DNA of 41,126 nt from JAICIG01 sp035532215 (lineage in GTDB: Bacteria; Planctomycetota; Planctomycetia; Pirellulales; JAICIG01), in contig DATKRK010000169.1 of NCBI GenBank assembly GCA_035532215.1, positions 1 through 41,126 on the forward strand, written 5' to 3'. A program made the translations under genes and the position numbers. Every line of letters starts with the position of its first letter. Positions within the stretch are counted from its first letter, which is position 1. The notes beneath the pieces are model-generated. The model saw nothing but the letters and a program-made list of their open reading frames with translations. It had not been told where the DNA came from and did not search any database. Below, piece after piece: positions 34,593 to 41,126 of this stretch.

Positions 34593-36794
34593 TCAATACT
34601 CGTTCGCCTGGCGTCCGGCGGCGCTTAAGCCGGCATTCGGCGCCGGCGCCGCCTGGCGGATCGTCTTGTCGGCGACTTCAGCTTGCAATTTGGCAATCGC
34701 CGCCGCGACGGGCATCGCCCCCAGGTCGCCCTCGATGCGATCTCGCACCGAGACCGTGCCGCCGGCCATGTCTTTTTCGCCGACGACTAGCATATACGGA
34801 ATCAGCTTCAACTGCGCATCGCGAATTTTGGCCCCTAACTTCTCCGAGCGATAGTCGCCCGTCACGCGGAAGCCGGCCGCGCGGAACTGCGCTTCGACGT
34901 CGCGGGCGTACTGCTCCGACTTCTCGCTGACGATCAGCACCCGGGCCTGCTCCGGCGCCAGCCAAAGCGGGAACGCCCCGGCGAAATGCTCGATCAGCAC
35001 GCCGATGAACCGCTCGAGCGAGCCCAGCGGAGCGCGGTGGATCATCACCGGCCGGTGCGCCGCATTGTCGGCGCCGATGTATTCCAAGCCGAACCGCTCG
35101 GCGCTGGGCAGATTGTAGTCGAGTTGCACCGTGCCGAGCTGCCATTCGCGGCCCAGGCAGTCGGCGACGACGAAATCGGCTTTCGGCCCGTAGAAGGCCG
35201 CTTCGCCCCGTTCGATGTCCAGGTTGGGCAAATTCATACTGCGGCAGACTTCTTCGAGCGCCGCTTCGGCCCGGCGCCAGCTTTCTTCGCTGCCCACGTA
35301 TTTGTCGCTCGCCGGATCGCGAAAACCCAGCCGCACGCGGTAATTATTCAACCCCAGCACATTGAGCACGTGCTGAGTCATCTCCAGGCAACCCCGGAAT
35401 TCGTCGGCCACCTGTTCTTCGGTGCAGAACAAATGGGCGTCGTCTTGGGTGAAGCCGCGCACGCGGGTCATGCCGCCCAACTCGCCCGACTGCTCGTAGC
35501 GATAGACCGTGCCGAACTCGGCCAGCCGCACCGGCAAATCGCGATAGCTGCGCGGCTTCGACTTGTAGATCATGATATGGTGCGGGCAGTTCATCGGCTT
35601 GAGCAGATATCGCTCTTGCTTGCGGCTCCAGTCCTTGAGCGCAGCCAGTTTCGCCTCGACGGCGGCGGCGGCATCGTAGGCGGCGTCGAAACCGGCCAGC
35701 CGCGCCGCTTCGATCAGCTTGGCTTCCCCTTCCGCCGTCAAGTCATGCTCGGTCGATTCGTCGCTGACGTCGAGTTTCCGCGTCAGGTAATCGATGATCT
35801 GGCCGGCGTCATGGCCGAAGATCGGCATGAATTGCGATTCGCGATAATAGGGAAAATGCCCGCTCGTCTCGTACATCTCGACGCGGCCGATGTTCGGCGT
35901 GTAGACCGGTTCGTACCCGCGCTTGAACAATTCCTCGCGCACGAAGGCTTCGAGCAGCCCGCGGACGATGGCGCCTTTGGGCAGCCACAGAATCAAGCCC
36001 GAGCCGACCAGCGGGCTAGTCGCGAATAGCTCCAACTGCCGGCCCAGCACGCGATGGTCGCGGCGTTTGGCCTCTTCGACCAGTCGCAAGTGCTCTTCGA
36101 GTTCCTGCTTGGTGAACCAGGCCGTTCCATACAGCCGCTGCAATTGCTGCCGCGAGGCGTCGCCTTTCCAATAGGCGCCGGCCACCGAGAGTAGTTTGAA
36201 CTCGCCGATGGCGCCGGCGCTGGGCACGTGCGGGCCGCGGCAGAGATCGAGAAACTCGCCTTGGCGATAGAACGACAGCGTTTCCTGGTCGGCCAGGCCC
36301 GTTTCGATGTGTTCGACCTTCAGCGGCTGGCCCAGATCGCGGCAGATGGCCAGGGCCCGCTCGCGCGGTTCGACCAGCCGCTCGAACGGTTCGTTGGCTT
36401 TGACGATCTTGGCCATTTCGGCTTCGATCGCCGGAAAATCAGCCTCGGTTAGCGAGCGTTCCAGCCCGCCAATGTCGTAATAAAAGCCGTTATCGATCGT
36501 TGGCCCGAAGGCCAATTGCACGCCGCCAAACAACCGCATCACGGCCCGGGCCATCACGTGCGCGCAGGAATGCCGCATCACGGCCAGCGCCTCGCGATCC
36601 TTTTTCGTGAGCAGCCGTAGCGAGACCTCGCCCGCGTCGGGAAGCTGGAAATCGACTCCGACCGTGCGGTTGTCGACCTGAGCGGCGACCGTCGCTTTGG
36701 CCAGCCGCGGACCGATTTCTTGAGCCACGTCGATGACGCGGACCGGCCGGTTGAATTCGCGAACGCTTCCGTCGGGCAGCTTGACTTTCAGCAT
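34593..36794 (-). CDS. thrS: Threonyl-tRNA synthetase
   Basis: ThrRS charges tRNA-Thr in the cytoplasm. The product is 733 residues from the ATG at 36794, with GGAG five bases upstream. Domains in order: TGS (1-60), editing domain with His75-x-x-x-His79 and C185-RGPH189, then the class II catalytic core and anticodon-binding domain. The core has MYETSGHFPYYRESQF (motif 1 region), KPMNCPHH with zinc ligand Cys403, RYEQSGELGGMTRVRGFTQDDAHLFC (motif 2, His454), and IHRAPLGSLERF (motif 3). The C-terminal anticodon-binding domain begins near residue 640 (ARVLIVSEKSEQYARDVEAQFRAAGFRV). Relative to most ThrRSs there is an extra insert of about 65 residues at 327-392, between motif 1 and the zinc Cys. 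infC follows about 80 bases downstream. Confidence 0.96.
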   Translation of the reverse strand: MLKVKLPDGSVREFNRPVRVIDVAQEIGPRLAKATVAAQVDNRTVGVDFQLPDAGEVSLRLLTKKDREALAVMRHSCAHVMARAVMRLFGGVQLAFGPTIDNGFYYDIGGLERSLTEADFPAIEAEMAKIVKANEPFERLVEPRERALAICRDLGQPLKVEHIETGLADQETLSFYRQGEFLDLCRGPHVPSAGAIGEFKLLSVAGAYWKGDASRQQLQRLYGTAWFTKQELEEHLRLVEEAKRRDHRVLGRQLELFATSPLVGSGLILWLPKGAIVRGLLEAFVREELFKRGYEPVYTPNIGRVEMYETSGHFPYYRESQFMPIFGHDAGQIIDYLTRKLDVSDESTEHDLTAEGEAKLIEAARLAGFDAAYDAAAAVEAKLAALKDWSRKQERYLLKPMNCPHHIMIYKSKPRSYRDLPVRLAEFGTVYRYEQSGELGGMTRVRGFTQDDAHLFCTEEQVADEFRGCLEMTQHVLNVLGLNNYRVRLGFRDPASDKYVGSEESWRRAEAALEEVCRSMNLPNLDIERGEAAFYGPKADFVVADCLGREWQLGTVQLDYNLPSAERFGLEYIGADNAAHRPVMIHRAPLGSLERFIGVLIEHFAGAFPLWLAPEQARVLIVSEKSEQYARDVEAQFRAAGFRVTGDYRSEKLGAKIRDAQLKLIPYMLVVGEKDMAGGTVSVRDRIEGDLGAMPVAAAIAKLQAEVADKTIRQAAPAPNAGLSAAGRQANEY

Positions 36795-36986
36795 GTTGCT
36801 CCAGGTTCTTTCGTCAATCACCGCCGCAATAACGCCAGGGTCGGCATCGATACAAAGGATGCCGGCGCGAACTTTCCCCCTCTGGCAGTCGCTCGCTCGG
36901 CTCAGCGGAGCCGAGCAGTTCATTGCGGCACGCAAAGTATAAACCTTCAGAGGTTTCCGGCAAGAGAAGGGTTCGCGGCGGCGGGC

Positions 36987-37049
36987 GTAGGTCAGGCTTT
37001 CTAGCCTGACGGGGAGTCAGGGAGAGTCAGGCTGGAAAGCCTGACCTAC
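36987..37049. repeat. GTAGGTCAGGC-type inverted repeat, copy 2 (overlaps rsmE 3' end)
   Basis: Arms 36987-37010 and 37026-37049 are complementary apart from one base. It is near-identical to the element at 24507-24569. The right arm forms the last codons of rsmE. On the minus strand it follows the end of rsmE and may act as a weak terminator or mRNA-stabilising hairpin. Confidence 0.9.
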
Positions 37050-37748
37050 CACCGCCGCAACGGCCAAGGCGGCCGTTTCGACGCGCAAGATTCTCGGCCC
37101 GAGCCCGACGATTTGCCAGCCGTGATCGCGTGCGAGGCTCAGCTCTTCGTCGGTCCAGCCGCCTTCCGGACCGATGGCGGCCTGCACGCTGGAAGGCGCC
37201 GGGCAAGCGGACAGGATTTCGCGCAAGCTCGCTTTGCCCGACGGGTCTGCTAGCACTCGCAGGCAGCCGGGCGGTTTGGGAGCCGAGCAATCACTCGCCC
37301 AGGATTCAGAGGCCGCGATTTCCATCAAGCGGTTGCGGCCGCACTGTTTCGAGGCCTCGATTACCGCGCGGCGCAGGCGAACCAGCGCCTTGTCGACCGG
37401 TTGGGCCACGCCGCGAGCTGTTTCCAAAGGAACCAGCCTGGCCACGCCCAATTCGACGGCTTTTTCCACGAGCCAGCGCTGCCGATCGCCCTTCGGCAAG
37501 GCCACGGACAAAGTCGCTTCCAGCGGCAATTCGCGATCAATGGCCATCCGCTCGACGATTGCCAGCTCCACCTCTCTGCGCCCGAGACGCTCGATGCGGG
37601 CTAAGAATTCGGCCCCGCTGCCGTCGAACAGCGTCGCCGCCTGCCCAGGCTTGGCGCGCATCACGTGCAATAAGTGATGCGCCTCGTCGCCGGTCAGCTT
37701 GACCCGATTGCCGACGATGGGAGCTTCGACAAAGTAGCGGTCGGCCAT
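37017..37748 (-). CDS. rsmE: 16S rRNA m3U1498 methyltransferase RsmE
   Basis: RsmE methylates U1498 of 16S rRNA using S-adenosylmethionine. The product is 243 residues with an N-terminal PUA-like domain (DEAHHLLHVMRAKPGQAATLFDG) and a SPOUT C-terminal domain. The latter has VALPKGDRQRWLVEKAVELGVARLVPLET, EASKQCGRNRLMEI and the cofactor knot IGPEGGWTDEELSLARDHGWQIVGLGPRILRVETA. The length is normal. The last residues, VVGQAFQPDSP, come from the right arm of an inverted repeat, so the natural C-terminus has been replaced by repeat sequence. It is on the same strand as thrS and infC, about 220 bases before thrS. Confidence 0.93.
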   Translation of the reverse strand: MADRYFVEAPIVGNRVKLTGDEAHHLLHVMRAKPGQAATLFDGSGAEFLARIERLGRREVELAIVERMAIDRELPLEATLSVALPKGDRQRWLVEKAVELGVARLVPLETARGVAQPVDKALVRLRRAVIEASKQCGRNRLMEIAASESWASDCSAPKPPGCLRVLADPSGKASLREILSACPAPSSVQAAIGPEGGWTDEELSLARDHGWQIVGLGPRILRVETAALAVAAVVGQAFQPDSP

Positions 37749-37826
37749 CGCGCCCCCCCCAAAGGAAAAACTAAGTAGAGCGACACATTCTACCGATTAG
37801 CTAAAGAATAGCGATTCCTGCGCGAG

Positions 37827-37863
37827 GCCTGACGCCCCGTCAGGCTGGAAAGCCTGAGCGTAC
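37827..37863. repeat. Partial copy of the GTCAGGC palindrome
   Basis: GCCTGAC (37827-37833) pairs with GTCAGGC (37839-37845), and the following GGAAAGCCTGAGCGTAC matches the right arm of the longer copies with changes. It is placed just upstream of the ATPase gene. Confidence 0.6.
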
Positions 37864-37878
37864 AACTGGAGTCTTTCT

Positions 37879-38709
37879 ATGTATTTGAATTACTGGCAGT
37901 TGCAAAAAAGACCCTTCGGCAGCGGGGCAACGCAGCCGCCATATATTCCCAGCTCGACCCACGAGGAGGCGCTGGCCCGCTTGCAGTACCTGGTTGAATC
38001 GCGCAGCCGGCTGGGCTTGCTGTTGGGGGCGCCGGGCAGCGGCAAGTCGTTCTTGCTTGACCTTTTGTCCCGCCAGTTGCGCCGGGTTTCCGCCTCGGCG
38101 CCCTGTTTCAGCCTGCAAGGGCTCTCGGCGCATGAGATGCTGTGGACGCTGGCGGCCATGTTTGGCTTGCACCCCGATCGGACGGCGAAGTCGTTCGACT
38201 TGTGGCTGCGAATCAACGACCAGGTCGCCGAAAACCGCTGCCAAGGCATTGCAACCGTGATTTTGCTCGACGACGCCGACGTCGCTCGCCGCGAGACGTT
38301 GGAAGAGGTCGTGCGTTTGGCCCGCGGCGAACCGGGGCTGCCGAACCGGCTGACGCTGGTGCTCGCCGGACGTACCGATCGCATGTCCGTGATCGGGCGG
38401 CAGTTGTTGGAGTTGACCGAATTAAGAATCGATCTGGCCGTCTGGGAGTTTCCGGACACGGAGAACTATGTGCGGCAGAGTCTGTTGCTCGCCGGGCGGA
38501 AAAATCCCGCCTTTTCCACTGAAGGATTGCTCCGCTTGCACGAATTATCGGAGGGCGCCGTCCGCCGCGCGGCCCTGCTGGCCGATTTGGCCTTGTTGGC
38601 CGCCGCCGGCGAAAAACTGCCGCTGGTTGATGCCCACACCGTTCAAGCCGTCTACGACGAGTTAGGCGTGATGGACGACCTGACGGCGTCGGGGGCGCAG
38701 TTGGTCTAG
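37879..38709 (+). CDS. ExeA/GspA-like AAA ATPase
   Basis: The product is 276 residues. The ATG at 37879 has TGGAG about eight bases upstream. The N-terminus MYLNYWQLQKRPFG is the usual entry of the ExeA-type AAA family (Y-x-x-F/L-x-x-x-PF). The Walker A motif GAPGSGKS is at 50-57, and Walker B VILLDDAD is at 127-134. Sensor-type LAGR and RIDLAVWEF segments follow, with a helical lid at the end. ExeA/GspA proteins drive assembly of the type II secretion machinery through the cell wall, and related ATPases serve other tasks. No peptidoglycan-binding domain is seen, so this is the cytoplasmic ATPase core only. It is followed by membrane protein genes on the same strand. Confidence 0.87.
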   Translation: MYLNYWQLQKRPFGSGATQPPYIPSSTHEEALARLQYLVESRSRLGLLLGAPGSGKSFLLDLLSRQLRRVSASAPCFSLQGLSAHEMLWTLAAMFGLHPDRTAKSFDLWLRINDQVAENRCQGIATVILLDDADVARRETLEEVVRLARGEPGLPNRLTLVLAGRTDRMSVIGRQLLELTELRIDLAVWEFPDTENYVRQSLLLAGRKNPAFSTEGLLRLHELSEGAVRRAALLADLALLAAAGEKLPLVDAHTVQAVYDELGVMDDLTASGAQLV

Positions 38710-38775
38710 TATTGATCGGGCCGCGCCCTAGAATAAAGAGCGACATTTGCGGCCCTTTTACGGATAAATCCGATC

Positions 38776-39372
38776 ATGGCTAAAGCCTCTGCAAACGCTG
38801 AGACCAACTCGGCCGCGCTCGAACAAATTGAAATCGATCTGAAGGATCCTTTTCTGGCGGCATTTTTGGCCTGGCTGATCCCCGGCGCCGGCCACTGGTA
38901 TCAAGGCCGCCGCCACAAGGCCGTGTTGTTCTTCGTGTGGATTCTCGGCACGTTCGTGTTCGGGCTGTACTTGGGCGAAGGCCGAGTGGTGTACGCCTCG
39001 CTACGCGATAACGACCGGCGCCTGCCCTACTTGTGCCAGATTGGCGTCGGCCTGCCGGCGCTGCCGGCCTTGGTGCAAGCAGCCCGCAAAACTCCGCTGC
39101 AATTTCCGATTTACGAAGATTTCATGGCTCCGCCGGAAGTCAGCCAGATTCCCAACCAGGAAGACGAGCTCGACCGACTGCAGAAGAGAATGCACCGCTA
39201 TTGGGAATTCGGCACGGTCTACACGATGATCGCCGGGCTGCTGAACATTCTGGCCATCTATGACGCCTGGGGCGGCCCGGCCTTCGCCTTGGCGGCGCCG
39301 GAAAAACACAAGGAGGACGACGAAGGGGACGGCCAGGACGACGACAAGGCGTCGAAAGGGAGCGGGGGATGA
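38776..39372 (+). CDS. DUF6677-like small membrane protein
   Basis: The product is 198 residues, with DPFLAAFLAWLIPGAGHWYQGRRHKAVLFF near the N-terminus. That pattern (P-G-x-GH-x-YQG-R) is typical of TM2-like/DUF6677 proteins of planctomycetes. Hydrophobic helices are at about 27-45, 50-68, a weaker one near 90, and 147-165 (TVYTMIAGLLNILAIYDAW). The C-terminus is charged and disordered (EKHKEDDEGDGQDDDK). The stop overlaps the start of the next small membrane gene by four bases (ATGA), so they are translationally coupled. The function is unknown. Confidence 0.8.
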   Translation: MAKASANAETNSAALEQIEIDLKDPFLAAFLAWLIPGAGHWYQGRRHKAVLFFVWILGTFVFGLYLGEGRVVYASLRDNDRRLPYLCQIGVGLPALPALVQAARKTPLQFPIYEDFMAPPEVSQIPNQEDELDRLQKRMHRYWEFGTVYTMIAGLLNILAIYDAWGGPAFALAAPEKHKEDDEGDGQDDDKASKGSGG

Positions 39373-39590
39373 TCTTCGCAGGTTTCGCTTGGCCGCTGCT
39401 CGCCGCGGGGCACATCAACGATTTGTGGTACGCGCTGCCGCTGATCGTGGCGGTGAGCATGGTCTATTCGGCGACGCGGCACGAAGCGATGGAAGCCATT
39501 CTTTCCGGGGCCCTGCGCATCGGCGCCTGGATCACCGGGTTCATGGCGTTTTTCTTCGTGGTCCTGTTTTTGATGTCGTCGAGCCTTTAG
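39369..39590 (+). CDS. Small two-helix membrane protein coupled to the DUF6677-like gene
   Basis: The product is 73 residues, starting inside the stop of the previous gene (ATGA overlap). It carries two to three hydrophobic helices, including INDLWYALPLIVAVSMVYSAT and RIGAWITGFMAFFFVVLFLM. It is probably part of the same complex or membrane system as the preceding protein, by coupling alone. No family was recognised. Confidence 0.75.
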   Translation: MIFAGFAWPLLAAGHINDLWYALPLIVAVSMVYSATRHEAMEAILSGALRIGAWITGFMAFFFVVLFLMSSSL

Positions 39591-39641
39591 CCCCGTCAGC
39601 CCGCTCCCCGTAAGCCCGTTTGAGGTGTAGTATGGAGGGGT

Positions 39642-40463
39642 ATGGCAGACGACGTTGAATTGGACCGCGAAACGGACTCGGAACCGAAGCCCGCTCCCTC
39701 GGGCGCCGCGGCAGGCACGGCAAACCGCTTTTGGCAAGCCATTCGCCCCGCGCTGGATCAAGCCTCGCTGAACCTGCGGGTTTGGCTGCCGATTCTCAGC
39801 ACTCCCGACATGAAGGGCCGGGAAATCCGCTACGGGGCTCGCGAGCACCGCGCCGGGCTGAAATGGCAAATCGCCCTGCCCGAGCAGTGCTGGCAGTGCG
39901 GCAAGACCGAAGGGCTCGAGCGACGCGAACTGAGCCGGTCGGTACGGCGGTTCGAGTCGCCGCTGAGCATTATCTCCGGCACGTTCGGCATTGCCGGCGC
40001 CTTGCTCGTACTATGGGTGGTTGCCCCCTGGGGTTGGCCGTTGAAACTGGCCTTTCTGCTCGTCATCGTCGGCGCCGCGCTGCTGTTTGTCAAAAGCTGG
40101 AAAGAACGCGTGCGGATGACGATCTGGACGTGTCCCGAGCACGCCGAAGAGCTCACGGCGCCGGGGATTTCTCTGGGCGAGGACGATCTCTACGTATTCG
40201 TGGCGACCGAGTCGCTGGCCGAAGCGGCGAGGGCCGAATTGAAGGCCGCCCGCCGTCGCGATTTGCCCGACCGGCCTCTTAGTTCCGGGCAAGCCAGTTC
40301 CGGGCAAGTTCGCCCGGCCAAAGCCGACAAGCCCGCCGCCGGCGAACGGGCCGGCAACCGAGCGCCCTCGGACGATGAACCGCCGCCCCCGTCTCGGCCC
40401 CTGCCGACTCGCTCCGAATTGCCGCCATTGAAATTGGCCGGCGATGAGGAAGAGAAGTCATGA
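39642..40463 (+). CDS. Membrane protein with a CxxC/CxxH putative zinc site
   Basis: The product is 273 residues from the ATG at 39642. The N-terminal region is disordered. A CWQCG pair (Cys83, Cys86) is followed by two transmembrane helices at about 109-127 and 133-150 (SIISGTFGIAGALLVLWVV, LKLAFLLVIVGAALLFVKS), and then TCPEH with Cys164 and His167. The four residues could form a zinc site bridging the two cytoplasmic segments that flank a helical hairpin. The C-terminal 70 residues are Pro/Ala-rich and disordered, with a small internal SSGQ duplication. The gene follows two small membrane protein genes on the same strand and is likely in the same transcript. I do not recognise a function. 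Confidence 0.78.
   Translation: MADDVELDRETDSEPKPAPSGAAAGTANRFWQAIRPALDQASLNLRVWLPILSTPDMKGREIRYGAREHRAGLKWQIALPEQCWQCGKTEGLERRELSRSVRRFESPLSIISGTFGIAGALLVLWVVAPWGWPLKLAFLLVIVGAALLFVKSWKERVRMTIWTCPEHAEELTAPGISLGEDDLYVFVATESLAEAARAELKAARRRDLPDRPLSSGQASSGQVRPAKADKPAAGERAGNRAPSDDEPPPPSRPLPTRSELPPLKLAGDEEEKS

Positions 40464-41126
<663 letters not shown>

Overview
This window looks like chromosomal DNA of a planctomycete, most likely of the order Pirellulales. The evidence is GC-rich coding sequence and several protein families typical of the group: a PSD1/DUF1553 planctomycete cytochrome next to a DUF1501 protein, a PVC-type CxxCH membrane-bound-dehydrogenase-like protein, a DUF1080 protein, PQQ-type propellers, a CCEPA cysteine-rich secreted protein and an NPYQSP membrane protein. 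The window also ends in a minus-strand 16S rRNA gene with no 23S behind it; unlinked 16S and 23S genes are known in this group. No phage, integrase, transposase, CRISPR array or tRNA was recognised.

Layout. 1-9.9 kb: the 3' end of a NagB-fold gene, a minus-strand cysteine-rich exported protein with a strong terminator, a cupin gene ending in a 16-bp tandem repeat, two large exported PQQ propellers, a degenerate receiver coupled to the second one, and a DUF11-type surface protein. 10-19 kb: nadB, a 1371-residue membrane protein with about 700 residues of disordered polar sequence, a divergent multi-pass membrane protein, and an exported helical protein. 19-26 kb: a PVC-type cytochrome, a PHB-depolymerase-like esterase, a pseudo-receiver/coiled-coil/KaiA-RsbU-like protein, and larC. 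26-32 kb: a membrane-anchored coiled-coil protein, the PSD1-DUF1553/DUF1501 pair, and a small conserved-looking gene. 32-38 kb (mostly minus strand): an NPYQSP membrane protein, a DUF1080 protein, a broken gene remnant, infC, thrS and rsmE. 37.9-40.5 kb (plus strand): an ExeA-like ATPase and three small membrane proteins. The end holds a terminator and the 3' end of 16S rRNA.

How the genes work together. Housekeeping functions are NAD synthesis (nadB), translation (thrS, infC, rsmE, 16S rRNA) and nickel-pincer cofactor maturation (larC). Much of the rest is exported: heme proteins, propellers, DUF1501 and DUF1080 proteins, as in the large extracytoplasmic catabolic repertoire of planctomycetes. 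Intergenic spaces are rich in palindromic repeats, one of which supplies the C-terminus of RsmE.

The most unusual protein is at 23047-24036. It has a receiver-like domain without the phosphoacceptor Asp, a coiled coil, and a C-terminal helical domain resembling the KaiA/RsbU family, which is a KaiA-like architecture outside cyanobacteria. A second degenerate receiver lies at 7175-7564. infC appears to start at a non-canonical AUC codon.
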